DNA of 21,757 nucleotides from Phoronis australis. Taxonomy: Eukaryota; Phoronida; Phoronidae. This document shows positions 1 to 9,046 of this stretch, piece by piece (the first letter of the stretch is position 1; every line of letters begins with the position of its first letter). Under the pieces are notes generated by a model that saw nothing but the letters and a program-made list of their open reading frames with translations, was not told the DNA's origin and searched no databases. Position numbers and translations under genes: made by a program. The DNA is taken from positions 150,034 to 171,790 of the forward strand of contig NMRA01000644.1 of assembly GCA_002633005.1 (NCBI GenBank). The letters are read 5' to 3'.

Positions 1-176
1 AGAAGCACCCTTTTTACGCAATCTCAGATTCAGTTGGTACGGCTGCAAGGCATTTCACCATGTATTTAAAGGGCTCGCGAAATCGAGGCTGTTAATCTAT
101 CACCACTAGTACACGCACGCCCACTAGTTATTGTAGATTTTCCGAATAGCCCCATTAGAGCCGTTGCTTTAAAAGC

Positions 177-289
177 TCACTCACAGTCACAAAATCGGCC
201 AGCGCAGACTCCGGACGTGTAGCCAGCACTTTTGCACTCGGAGTCGCAAGCCTGACTCACACAACCTCTGCGGAGTCTTTGCGGCATAG
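177..289 (-). CDS. Exon 2 of a secreted CS-alpha-beta (defensin/toxin-like) peptide
   Basis: Terminal coding exon, read 289 to 177, ending at TGA (179-177). The acceptor is strong: a pyrimidine-rich tract (TGTCCTCTATTTCAG) lies just before 289. The frame starts with two bases of a split codon, then Met-Pro-Gln, then the furin-type site Arg-Leu-Arg-Arg, then a 29-residue cysteine-rich core. The six cysteines are spaced C-x4-C-x3-C-x9-C-x4-C-x-C, which is the CS-alpha-beta pattern, and the G-V-C-x4-C stretch is a gamma-core motif (GxC..C). By family knowledge the disulfides would be C1-C4, C2-C5 and C3-C6, stabilising one helix and a beta hairpin. The short first loop (4 residues) and the x4 loop before C-x-C resemble short-loop invertebrate defensins and scorpion K-channel toxins. 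The core is anionic (Lys, Arg against two Asp, two Glu), unusual for a microbicidal defensin. Function (antimicrobial, venom or signalling) is undecided. The exon is intact. Confidence 0.75.
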
Positions 290-1021
290 CTGAAATAGAG
301 GACATTTTTCACTAGTAAAATGCGGTCGTAGTTCATTCTTATCATTCTAACGGTAATTGTGAGCAGTTTCACCCAGGGCTGAGGTTAGGGGGGGGGGTTG
401 CGACGTTGGAATAACACGACCACAATGTAAAAAGTGACCGAAACGCAGCTTGTTGCATAACACTGTTGGAAGGCGTACTCCGGGAAGGAAAGCCAGAATT
501 ATATCAAAAGGACAGATGACTATCAAATAGCAGGGATGAATCCAGGATTTTGAATTAGGGGGGCCAGGAGTTTTCCCGTCAGACATTTGCACCCTGAACT
601 GTCAATGGAATCTGAGAAAAATTTAAGGGGTCATGGCACCCTTGGCCCTCTGTAAGTCCGTCGTGCAGTTCGTGAAGGATAAGTTCACTACCAGTCTTCA
701 CGATTACACTGAGAACTTCCAAAATTGCCTCTGTTGCCGTTAATGCACAGCAGTTCCATAATAAGAGCTGTTGTATAAAGACCATGGAAGGACGACTGAA
801 ATGATGAGAATATTTTTCGACGCTTTGTGTGTTCAAAATGCGTTTTGAAAAGTTAATACTTTTTTCTATTTTCTTCTTTTTCAGCGATTCACTGTGCAGA
901 CTGGTTACTCTGGTAAAATACAGTTAGGATTGTGTTGGATATGTTATGAGTACTCTCTTTTGTGGCGATGTCACTTAGAAGAGCTGACTGATCCTGTCAC
1001 TCTTTACGTAGCTATATCCTC

Positions 1022-1450
1022 ATGTCACAGGAAGGAACAGTAACGAATAAAGGTGTCCCTATTACACGGGGAGATAATGGAATCTGCGACGGAGATTTTT
1101 CTGTTTGCGTTTTAGATTTGTGGTGTACGTGGATGGAACCGCTCTATTTGGGGGCTGAACGCTTAGATCTTAACACCACGAGAAAATACCATTGTAAATT
1201 TGGGAGTCAATTAATTAAATTCTTGCCACTCGTCAAAAAAGTGAGTCGTGAAAGTAAACCAGTGAACACTTCCTGTTTCTATGGTCGGGAGGTAAACCAT
1301 AGGTATTTTTTGGCTTACGAAACCACAACATTAATTTATCTCAATTTGAAGATGGTTGATTGTTCACCATTTTTTACCTGGCGAAGTTGTGGTCAAAGTA
1401 GCCTACCATTAGTAATTATAGAATTTGTTACCAAATCACATTTTCATTAG
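1022..1450 (+). CDS. Unassigned ORF of 142 codons
   Basis: The longest ATG-initiated frame in the window, antisense to the defensin-like intron. No domain is recognised. It contains scattered Cys and Trp residues (a C-x-x-x-C-x-L-x-x-W type stretch near residue 30) and no signal peptide or membrane segment. A good plus-strand acceptor (TTTTTCTATTTTCTTCTTTTTCAG) ends at 884, and a second frame is open from 885 to a TAA at 1040 just upstream; GTGAGT at about 1241 inside the ORF could be a donor. A frame this long is only mildly unlikely by chance in 21.8 kb of six-frame AT-rich DNA, so it may be spurious. Confidence 0.18.
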   Translation: MSQEGTVTNKGVPITRGDNGICDGDFSVCVLDLWCTWMEPLYLGAERLDLNTTRKYHCKFGSQLIKFLPLVKKVSRESKPVNTSCFYGREVNHRYFLAYETTTLIYLNLKMVDCSPFFTWRSCGQSSLPLVIIEFVTKSHFH

Positions 1451-2097
1451 TATATGGTCACTTTACGTTTTATACCGTAGGCGATGGTCACTGAGGGTTA
1501 TTATTTGGATATTCGTGATATGCAAAAGTATTTGTAGGAGGGCGAAGCCCGAGTTCAAATGTGCTTGCATGTCACCAAATCTGTCGCTGATGAGTGAAGC
1601 GACGATGTTTTTTTTAATTCTTTGTTAAAATCAATTACCTATTTTAATCATTAATTGTTGATTTTATTTTAAATTTAAAAAGAATTGAGCAGAGTGGCAT
1701 TGGAATTTTTTTAGTGTTGGCGTAGGAATTTTGTTAACAATAGATGTCGTGTCAGGCTTAGTGTAGGTACTTTTATATGTTTTTGTCATAATTTTCATTA
1801 CTTTTCAGGGTATAGAGTGAGTCATAGTCAACTGAGCTTTTGTTTCGCTTTTTATCCAGTATTTCGTTTCGCGTTTGTTTAGAACACCAGCAGAGAGTAT
1901 TGGGATGTTTTGAAGCCAAAAACACCTCTTGGTTCATTGTGCTTCAGTAGCTAATGTACCATAAGTTCAATCAATTATTATTCAATCCGATTTCACGTTT
2001 TAAAGACAAAACATTCCCGTGGGCAGGTGCTGGCTATCTGTAGAAGAGCTGACATGGAAACTAGTTCTTTTGTATCGCACCATGCCGTTTGATAACT

Positions 2098-2138
2098 CCA
2101 TTATCACACGCCTGTATCAACACGTGTGTTTGATAATG
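2098..2138. repeat. Imperfect hairpin with CACGTG-containing core
   Basis: CCATTATCA..CACG pairs with CGTGTGTTTGATAATGG, and a nested near-palindrome (TATCAACACGTGTGTTTGATA) sits inside the right half. This looks like the end of a small foldback or MITE-type repeat. No second end or target duplication was identified. Confidence 0.5.
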
Positions 2139-2603
2139 GGCTTTAAAATATAACCACGCCCTTCAGATCTTGAATTGTGAATTCGAGTAACAAACAATGC
2201 ATACAGGCATCATTTTCGAATCTGCATTTGAAATCCCAGTCAACTCTGAACTCGTTTTTGAGTATTTGATGGCGTCGATATTTTGTTGGAAGCGGAAATA
2301 GAATTCCATAGCGGTCAGAAATATTCTGAGACTGATTTGGTTAGAGTGAAAGTCCGAATTCAATTTCTGTTTGGCCATCTAAACTGTAGGATGGAATGCA
2401 GTTTTAAATTTGAAGAATTACCAAAATATGTATTCACGTCCTGAGCTCAACCAGGCTCACGTTCTGCGGACGCAAAAACTAGCAAAAACGCAAAATCTTG
2501 CGAGAAATCGCCAGGTTTTACAAGAACTGCACGTGATCATTTTAAATTCACTTGCAAGTTTTGGCGGAAATAGACCCAGAGCACTGACAGTTATTTTTCT
2601 CAC

Positions 2604-2685
2604 CTTCGTCTTCGCCATCTACCGACACCGCGTGGAGGCAGCCTACAGCCAGCATCAATACAATGAATACCGCAACGCACTTCAT
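2604..2685 (-). CDS. Exon 1 of the same peptide: signal peptide and acidic propiece
   Basis: Read 2685 to 2604 from an ATG. It encodes 27 residues plus one base. The start Met-Lys-Cys is followed by a hydrophobic core (about residues 4-15, V/A/F/I/L/M rich) and a likely signal-peptidase site after His-Ala (residue 19), then an acidic tail with Gly-Glu-Asp-Glu. The donor at 2603 is near-consensus (GACGAAG|GTGAGAAA). It leaves one base (phase 1), which is what exon 2 at 289 needs; the split codon becomes Ala. The precursor would be 64 residues: signal, acidic propiece, RLRR site, mature core. Reading through the donor instead gives an open frame to a TGA at 2548 with three more cysteines but no CS-alpha-beta spacing, so splicing is preferred. 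An upstream in-frame extension to 2769 has no ATG and crosses the TATA box, so Met at 2685 is chosen. Confidence 0.7.
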
Positions 2686-2735
2686 AATTCTAGTTTCCTG
2701 TAATTCAGCGTCAGATGATGTTACTGGGAAACAAG

Positions 2736-2745
2736 TATATAAAAA
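2736..2745 (-). promoter_or_regulatory. TATA box of the defensin-like gene
   Basis: The minus strand reads TTTTTATATA here, 50 bp before the ATG at 2685. That predicts a transcription start near 2710 and a 5' UTR of about 25 nt. No clear Rel/NF-kB decamer was seen in the 200 bp upstream, so immune induction cannot be argued from the sequence. Confidence 0.55.
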
Positions 2746-3221
2746 GCGAACCAAGTATATGACATTCAAACAAAGAGTGACTAAACGTTCGCAAACCTTT
2801 CATTCATCTATAGAACATTTACCCTTCCGTATTATCTCGTGGAAACTTAAATATATAGGGATATGCAGTCTTCTGTACACCCTCTACCGTAGAGGTCTAG
2901 ATACGGTTAAAGACTAAAGTATCTGCACGAGTCTCTGAGAATTGCCTAACTCCATCTTGTGAAATAGGTCTTACAACTTAACAACAATCATTTAGTAGGA
3001 AATGCGTACCTTGCGTATCTTTAGCTTTTATGTTTTAAAATAACAACTTAAAAGTTGCAATGTTACAGCAAAATAAGTCGAAGTATTTTTCTGGTATCTT
3101 ACAAGTTGGGTTTTGTTTCTTTACATAAGAAAGCCAACTTATTCAGCACAATTCTTGACCACTACGAGCTAATGGTATTTGAAGCTGATGACGCACAGTA
3201 AACATGAGGGTGACGTTCTGA

Positions 3222-3398
3222 ACAATCGCCATCAAAAATGAACCAGCTGATTCATGCCAGTGTAAAATAACCTTCTGGAAAGATGGTATTTCAGTGCCTT
3301 TCGACGTAGATGAAGAAACTCCAGTAGATTTATACGATTTGCCTCGTCAGGAGGAAGCAACTAGAAACTCCCATGATTCAACATGGGATTCCTACTAA
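3222..3398 (+). CDS. Candidate C-terminal exon or coding relic with YDLP tail
   Basis: An open frame of 58 codons ending at TAA (3396-3398), without an ATG. The composition is protein-like rather than random: an acidic stretch (D-V-D-E-E-T-P), a Y-D-L-P motif of the kind phosphorylated and bound by SH2 domains in cytoplasmic tails, and a C-terminus rich in Ser, Asp and His. The family is not recognised. In another frame just upstream (about 3140-3198) another protein-like stretch runs to TAA, so the region may be a degraded gene with a frameshift. Possible acceptors at 3246 and 3260 have poor pyrimidine tracts. The nearest downstream AATAAA is at 3747-3752. Chance openness cannot be excluded. 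Confidence 0.3.
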   Translation, partial: TIAIKNEPADSCQCKITFWKDGISVPFDVDEETPVDLYDLPRQEEATRNSHDSTWDSY

Positions 3399-3494
3399 AC
3401 AGCGTATCTGGGACCCCTGAACGCACTTTTTCAAACTGACAAACACCGTTTAAAAGAACTCAAACATTATTATTTCAACGCCATTTCCCCTTAC

Positions 3495-3554
3495 CTGCTG
3501 TACGCAAAGAGTTTGACAAAGTCCTCTCAATCACAAGAAACGAATCTTTAAGAA
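3495..3554 (-). CDS. Candidate 60-nt internal exon, phase 1-1
   Basis: The acceptor is strong (TATCTTTCATTTTAG before 3554) and the donor is consensus (CAGCAG|GTAAGG at 3495). Between them only one frame is open: two bases, 19 codons, one base, so the exon is symmetrical (phase 1-1) and could be skipped without a frameshift. It encodes a Lys-Asp-Ser-Phe... Leu-Ser-Asn-Ser-Leu stretch with no recognised domain. It lies upstream of the TATA box of the defensin-like gene on the same strand, so it belongs to another gene or to an alternative distal 5' exon. The splice sites are the main evidence. Confidence 0.35.
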
Positions 3555-3746
3555 CTAAAATGAAAGATAATACTATTAATAGAATACCTTTTACAAACAC
3601 GTTCAATCCATGTTTTAAACAGAATTAGCCACGTCTTCAGAAAACATTCTGCATATTTCACCCCAAGTTAAATATCTATTTCCACCTATAATTTATGGGA
3701 GAAAATGTAAAATCCTAGACAATATTTAGTGTGAGCGAATATGGAC

Positions 3747-3752
3747 AATAAA
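3747..3752 (+). terminator. AATAAA poly(A) signal candidate
   Basis: AATAAA lies 350 nt after the stop of the 3222-3398 reading frame. It is meaningful only if that frame is a real terminal exon; the hexamer is common in AT-rich DNA. Confidence 0.15.
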
Positions 3753-3759
3753 AACCAAA

Positions 3760-6200
3760 CTGACTTGTTGAGTGTGCTAGCACTACACGTACGTGCAACA
3801 AAATCCGGCAATTCCATTAGACACTATCGGTTTTACCTGATATATTTAGCTTCATTTTCTTCGTATAGGAGCTTGACCACGCTGCTTTTGGTATTGGAGA
3901 CGTCCAACACGAATAGGAAAGATCAATCAGAATCGGCATATCTAATAAAAGCTTTACTGACGCTTCATGGCAATCGCCGTCCGAATCAATCTAACCATGA
4001 AGCCTATAGCATGGAAGCTAAATTCGTAGGCCTACCGCATACATAGAACTCATGCTTAATATACATTGCATTTTATCGCAACAAAGTTTCTCTTGTTTAA
4101 TGCCATAGTGTGGAAGAGCACTGTTTTTGTATGGTTTACAGAAAGGATTCAGGTACATAGACTGAAGCAGAAATAAAGAATTATTCTTGACTGTATATTT
4201 TAAATGACATGATGTGGCAATGATGCATACCGCCAATTACCTTCAGTTTTTGGGTGGGAAGTGTACTATTACATGTATTTTCATTTCATATATTAGTGAC
4301 ATGAAGGAGTATTGATTACCCAAATACAGCTTTTACTGTCTGCAGTATTGGATTTCGATGTTTGTTTTACATAGTGTGTTGGTGCGACGAGTTGAAACTT
4401 GCACATGTATACTTATAATGTACAGTGTAGGCAGAATCACAAGTTTTAAGAATTTCAAAAATATTTTTTTCATTTTGATAAACATCAAGTAAGTGTTACA
4501 TGAGCGGTACGCGAAAACCTATTGAACGGCTTTTTTAATGTGTATTGCATCACAATGCTTCATCGAATCACTTTTCAAATAATATTCTAGAAAGTTGCTA
4601 CAAAGTAAAACGCGAGATCTGTGGCGTCTATTCTTCAATCAGTGTTCATCTTGCCTCCTAGCTTGCTGTTACAATAGAAAGTTTTTTATGCTTGCTAAGA
4701 GTCATTTGCTTGGAGTATATATGTAACATGAAAACTCTAATGACCCCGTCATGCATAGCATTTCCATTGAAATTATGATGAAAAACTAGCCAGAAAACCT
4801 AGATTATATTCACCATTAATAGAACACTTAATGCTCCGAAACCAGTGGTAGAACCCCAAGACAGTGTTCTATAACAGTAACTATAACTCTCCATCAGCGC
4901 GTTCGGCCACGCTCATTCGATACGATTCGTAATTGTCCGTACCATGTTGTAAAAAGCACATATAACCTAAACTTAAGAAAGGTTTTCCCTCCAAATGGAA
5001 CCTTCGTCTTTTCTTAACGAGTTTTATGGAGCTGGACTTGTTTTTCACCAGCCTTAAATCATGCAGCCGTATTTAGTGAGCATTATATATCTTACCTTCA
5101 CAATCACTCAACACCACTGATGTGAGTACGCTGTCTGGAAAAATCCATAGACGATGATTGTATTTAAAGGATTATAAAATCCTCCTCTAATTTTTGATTG
5201 GCTGATACTTGGAACATTACTCTTTGTCTAGGACACACGCTGTTTAACCAATCACGAAACATATCATTCTACCTTGAACGATTTAAGATTTTCTCGACGT
5301 TATGCTTTTCACCGCTTCGTAAGGTTTTGTTACAAGTTCGAACTTGTCACCCAAGCGAGAACCCTCCTAGTGTCAAACACACGCGCTTAACTGTGTAGGC
5401 CTATCGTATTAGCTGCGCTAGATAAGTTGGTCATGTTTGTAGAGTGCCTTATTGTGTTGCTCGTGTTGGAAATTTGGGGCTCCGAAAAAATATTGAATTC
5501 TGAGCTGGTTCAAAGTGTATCACAAATAGGCAAGTAATCGTGTTTGCGGGAATTACTGACAAAGAAATTGAAAAAATAGATCTTATTTGACCTTGTACAT
5601 GTAAATACTGTGAATCGTGCAAAGCTTTGATTTATTTATAGCCAAGATTGATTATGTTTTATAAACTTGTGTCTATGAACGATTTCAATCATCATTCAAC
5701 TGAGAAATTTATCCAATCAGCGAGGTGCTAGGACTAGTTCGTGGTATCAATTATGCATAATCGACAATTTCATAAGTACATGCGATAGCCCAATTTGCTT
5801 TATATATTTTCAAAATATGGTTAACCCACCAAATTTTTATCGCACATTGATATTACTTTATGAAGTAGTGGACACGGTAGCGTCATACTTGGACAGACAA
5901 ACATTTTATTGAACGACCTGTGCGTATTCCTTTCGGAATGGTGTGCAATTTATTATTCGAAATAAGGAATTTTAAAAATCTTTTCATGTTATGAGGCAGC
6001 ACGACATCAACGATCTGTCATTTTGAGGGCGCGTTGTGTGTTATGGCTATAGACATTCTATCGCCATTCATGTAAGGACTCGGCTTGCAAATTTATTTCC
6101 TCGCTGTTACCTTCAATAGGGTTGGCTGAATTTTATTTTTTGTTATTCTCTTATGGAAAGTCTCTCGGAAATTTATTGGATATTTTCTTAACTTTAAAAA
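3760..6200. other. AT-rich stretch with no confident gene
   Basis: There are short open frames on both strands (for example 3741-4046 plus) without recognisable domains. One interval, 4346-4488 plus, is listed separately as a possible exon. GTAGGCCTA words occur at 4026 and 5395. TACATGTA words occur near 4271 and 5595. No long tandem repeat or inverted repeat was seen. Confidence 0.4.
4346..4488 (+). CDS. Candidate internal exon, hydrophobic
   Basis: Bounded by a good acceptor (TTTTACTGTCTGCAG ending at 4345) and a donor (CATCAA|GTAAGTG after 4488). One frame is open throughout: 47 codons plus two bases. The translation starts Tyr-Trp-Ile-Ser and has two hydrophobic stretches with basic residues between, so it could be part of a membrane protein, but no family is recognised. 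Its AT-rich codon content fits chance openness almost as well. Confidence 0.18.
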
Positions 6201-6221
6201 GTGCATAAGAACTTTTTTCAG

Positions 6222-6305
6222 TCTATATTTGCCGGCCGGGTTGAACACCAAAATCCAGATCCTGGAAGTCACGGGTCAGCCGCTTTGAAGTATAATTCAG
6301 AGTGA
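6222..6305 (+). CDS. Candidate terminal exon
   Basis: A good acceptor (GAACTTTTTTCAG ending at 6221) leads into a locally GC-richer stretch. Two frames read well from it: one of 27 codons to TGA at 6303-6305 (Gly-Arg-Val-Glu-His...), and one of 21 codons to TGA at 6286-6288 (Leu-Pro-Ala-Gly-Leu-Asn...). The drop in AT content against its surroundings suggests selected or inserted sequence. There is no AATAAA nearby and the family is not recognised. Confidence 0.2.
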   Translation, partial: SIFAGRVEHQNPDPGSHGSAALKYNSE

Positions 6306-6646
6306 TAACTCAAACATTAAATAGCAGAGAATGAATTTCTTATATTCTTAATTTTGGCCTGGCAAGCATGCCCAGTCTACTTTAAAATGTTTATGATTTA
6401 CGAATGTAGGCACAAAAATGATATTTTCGAGCTAGACGTTCACAGTATAGTTTGCTGGGATGATATACAGACCGTTGACAACAGCCAGTTCCAACATAGT
6501 GGAGCACCAGGGTAGTCAAGACGATGAATTTGGGATTACGTGGCTGCATTTCGGCTGGTGTCCACTTAATTACAGCTATTCGTAATTTAATTAATTATTC
6601 NTGATAAATTTGGTCGTCGTTTGCTTTTGTTTTCGAGTCACTCGAC

Positions 6647-7065
6647 ATGTCACACTGTTGCTGCGTACCAGGATGTACTCATTATGGCCCAAAGCTTCTT
6701 AGCAGCCCTTCTGCGATGTTGAGTGATGGGAGTGAATACAGGCCCAGTTTGTCGTTAAATGAACACATCGGTGAGCCAAACTTTGATAAGTTTATTATGG
6801 ACTTGTCTAAAGTATTAGAGCTATTTAAAACGTGCCAGGTGACTGGCGAGGGTGTAAGCAGTTTGTGTGTTCAGGTCACTGTACAGTGCGAGCGTGTCGC
6901 GGGACACTTGGGCATGTGCGACAGCTGTCCCTCTGTCCGTGAGACAATAATGAGTACATCCCGGTACGCAGCAACAGTGTGGCATGTTTTTTTATATCTG
7001 GATATCTTAAAAACTGTAAACTAAGACATCAATAATATTTAACACCTGAAGCAAAAGGTGGGTCA
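6647..7065 (+). pseudogene. THAP-type / transposase-derived protein relic
   Basis: ATG at 6647 opens 125 codons. The first residues (Met-Ser-His-Cys-Cys-Cys-Val-Pro-Gly-Cys) match the start of a THAP C2CH zinc finger, but the distal C-x2-H pair and the tryptophan-containing core are missing, so the finger is truncated after about 14 residues. The remainder, from about residue 56, follows a pattern I associate with a conserved domain of invertebrate THAP/transposon-derived proteins: L-F-K-T-C...G, V-x-C...G-H, C-P-S-V-R-E, then S-x-Y-A-A-T-V and a D-I-L-K segment. After the stop at 7022, another frame continues the pattern (L-R-H-Q-stop-Y-L-T-P-E-A, to about 7065), implying a frameshift and a nonsense codon. 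There is one unresolved base at 6601. No downstream catalytic region was found. It is probably a dead, internally deleted copy; a spliced first exon is the alternative. Confidence 0.5.
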
Positions 7066-7502
7066 TTTTTTCTTCAATTTCTATCTCTTTCTTGATTACC
7101 CTGGAAACAGACTTGGACATATTTGACAATGATGTTGTCACTGGCCCTGACCAAAGTTATCCTAGTTGAAAACTAACATGGCCAAGAGGTGTAGTCACTG
7201 TTATGAGCCAAATGTACATTCTAATATGCTGAAAAAATAAATGACAGAGTAATATTACACAGGATAAGTCTGGTCATTTGTTGCAAAACCATAAGTATGG
7301 TACCATTCATTCACAGCGGAGGGCCTCTGAAGTTTGCTTAAAACATGCAGCTGTCCACAGTTGATTTACTGAGCCAGTATTGTTCAAGGAAATTGAAGTG
7401 TATACACAAGTGATTAATTGTCTTTGATATGCCTAATGACTATCCTCATGTATTCTCAAACTGGCTATCTGAGTATCTTATTAATTAAAAATATTTTATC
7501 AG

Positions 7503-7683
7503 CCATCACACTGCCCTTGTTCTAGTAAGTCAGTTTAGTATAGCTACATCTGGTATTGAGCCTGTGACGATCCAAATGTCACTGAGCCACGTGAAGCTAT
7601 ATCCAACTAGGGTTTTAAAGGCTGTGAAGAACATTTTGAGTCAGTCACCATTCACCAGTGAGTTTGGCTATAGATTTGCCCAG
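7503..7683 (+). CDS. Candidate internal exon inside a 105-codon open frame
   Basis: The frame is open from about 7489 to TAA at 7804-7806. Within it, an AG at 7501-7502 (ATATTTTATCAG) and a donor after 7683 (GCCCAG|GTCAGT) would bound a 181-nt exon starting with one base of a split codon and ending in phase 0. No domain is recognised. The position, 440 bp after the THAP relic on the same strand, allows a link to it, but the phases do not fit any donor I can see in that relic. Confidence 0.2.
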
Positions 7684-7809
7684 GTCAGTATTTTCCTTCT
7701 TTCTGTTGCTACTGAGCAATTGAAACGTTCTGACAAATTTTGCTCCAGTAATCCTTTATATAAAGCTACAGAAAAGCGAAAAGACCATCAATGGGACTAT
7801 AATTAATAC

Positions 7810-8510
7810 ACCCAGGTCTGCCAACTCTGCTAATATACCCCGGCATAACTTCCAATACAGCAAATGGTTACATACTATTCATATATACATGAGAGAATAT
7901 GTATGTGGTTAACATGAAATTGAACTTTTCGGATTCAAAACGGTTTTTTGTTGTAAAAATTATGAAAGTCATGGTTTACACCAGTGTTTGCATTATTGCA
8001 TGACTGCTTGTTTAACTGTGAAATGATTCATTCATGAACTTGAGAGGGTATGTGTGTGACCTGCAGTTTTCTGTAATATATACAAATTTATATGACTGTC
8101 TTCAGTCCAGCCTGACAACTCAAGCAGTCTCTTTGAATTAAGTCTCGGTTTTTTGTGACTGAGTTTGTAGACTTTCAAAGTTTGTCATTTTCTTTAAGTC
8201 CCATAAATTATTTATTTAAAATATAGCTTTACTTAGGAGAAGTTTAAAGTGCTGCTAGGAAATGATGTGCTTGAAAGTTACTAGCTATTCATGCATCAGG
8301 GCCACTGGTGATACACTAAAGTTGACTAGAGCTGATATCAGATTGTGTCATAATTTACTTGCAAAGTTGGCCCATTGTATCTGCAAATCTTCACTAGCCA
8401 CTTTCTTATTAATTGTTAGTCAGTAAGATAGTGATGAAACGACATTACTTTGTTTCTTCTGTGGTTATTTGTGCAGCAAGAGACACAGCAATGTGTAATT
8501 GTTTATGTAA
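7810..8510. other. AT-rich spacer between ORF and Penelope relic
   Basis: No gene or clear repeat. An acceptor-like site ends at 8108 (ATGACTGTCTTCAG) and is followed by a short open frame with no homology seen. Reverse transcriptase motifs that would belong to the Penelope-like relic were looked for here and not found. Confidence 0.35.
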
Positions 8511-8514
8511 AAAT

Positions 8515-8830
8515 TCACTGTAAACAGACAGCTTCTTATAGAAAGGTCAGTACTAGCCTCCTTCTGGGATTGGAATGTGAGTCATGGATAAATTTTGAGA
8601 AAGGCCTATTGCCCCTAACAAAACTAGGTGTAAAATGTGTAACTTTATCAACGATAGCAATTTTTCCAGTCTTCTCAAACCAATGAAAACTTTGAAACAA
8701 AACATTATTCTGATTGCAACACCAGCAATATTATTTACCTTATAACTTGTAAAACAATGTTCTATCCAATACGTAGGACAAACAAATTTTTTACGCAAAA
8801 ATGTATCACATTCAGTACACCATATCTTAA
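8515..8830 (+). mobile_element. Penelope-like element relic, GIY-YIG endonuclease region
   Basis: In successive frames this region carries the 3' part of a Penelope-like retroelement polyprotein. First comes an A-S-Y-R-K...L-L-L stretch, then K-G...K-C-V (about 8520-8640), then a frame change near 8680, then H-Y-S-D-C-N-T-S-N-I-I-Y-L-I-T-C-K (8703-8753). After one extra A in a run of four A (8751-8754), Q-C-S-I-Q-Y-V-G-Q-T-N follows (8755-8787), with L-R-K next. C-N-x-x-N-I-I-Y-L-I-x-C-x-x-C...Y-V-G-x-T is the signature I know for the PLE GIY-YIG domain. The catalytic Arg/His/Glu region beyond is not recognisable. The reverse transcriptase is absent, so the copy is truncated and dead. Direction is plus. 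Confidence 0.62.
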
Positions 8831-9046
8831 ATGTCAATTGTCATATAATGTTTGATTTTACTTTATTTCTGTTTCTGTTGACAAAGGACGTTATTACATC
8901 CCAAAATTTCAGTTGATCCATTCTTGTTGTTTTATTTACCTATTTATATTCTACATTTCGTGAAACAATAATATCCTTGGGATGATCTGGGTCGCCTTAT
9001 TTAGTTTCACATTTGTTTTCTACGTTAAAGATATGCGGAAATTTTC

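Larger units (their letters stand above)
290..2603 (-). other. Intron of the defensin-like gene
   Basis: This 2.3-kb intron begins GTGAGA and ends TTTCAG on the minus strand. Contents: a run of nine or ten G near 388, a polypyrimidine/AG acceptor-like site on the plus strand at 884, an unassigned plus-strand ORF (1022-1450), and a hairpin repeat (2098-2138). Both strands of 2163-2378 are unusually open with no recognisable domain. No further defensin-like exon was found in it. Confidence 0.5.

Noticed and set aside
1-46. Minus-strand acceptor-like CCTTGCAG followed by an open frame at the left edge
   Set aside because: Only about 45 nt are visible and the pyrimidine tract is poor; it also lies in the 3' flank of the defensin-like gene.
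187-295. The alternative minus-strand frame over exon 2 of the defensin-like gene
   Set aside because: It is the +1 shadow of the six-cysteine frame and does not fit the phase of exon 1.
2548-2603. Continuation of the signal-peptide frame to a TGA at 2548, adding three cysteines
   Set aside because: A consensus donor interrupts it and the cysteines fit no known fold, while splicing to 289 gives an exact CS-alpha-beta pattern.
5093-5165. Minus-strand stretch ending in a good donor (TGTGAAG|GTAAGA)
   Set aside because: No AG acceptor or in-frame ATG exists between the preceding stop and the donor.
6074-6226. A 49-codon minus-strand ORF with protein-like content
   Set aside because: AT-rich Lys/Asn/Ile composition, no domain, and the frame reads through the possible donor; chance is the simpler account.
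8477-8545. Possible 69-nt exon with acceptor GTGCAG and donor AAAG|GTCAGT, phase 0-0 with 7503-7683
   Set aside because: The same frame runs straight on into the Penelope-like A-S-Y-R-K...K-G...C region, so the sequence is better explained as part of that relic.
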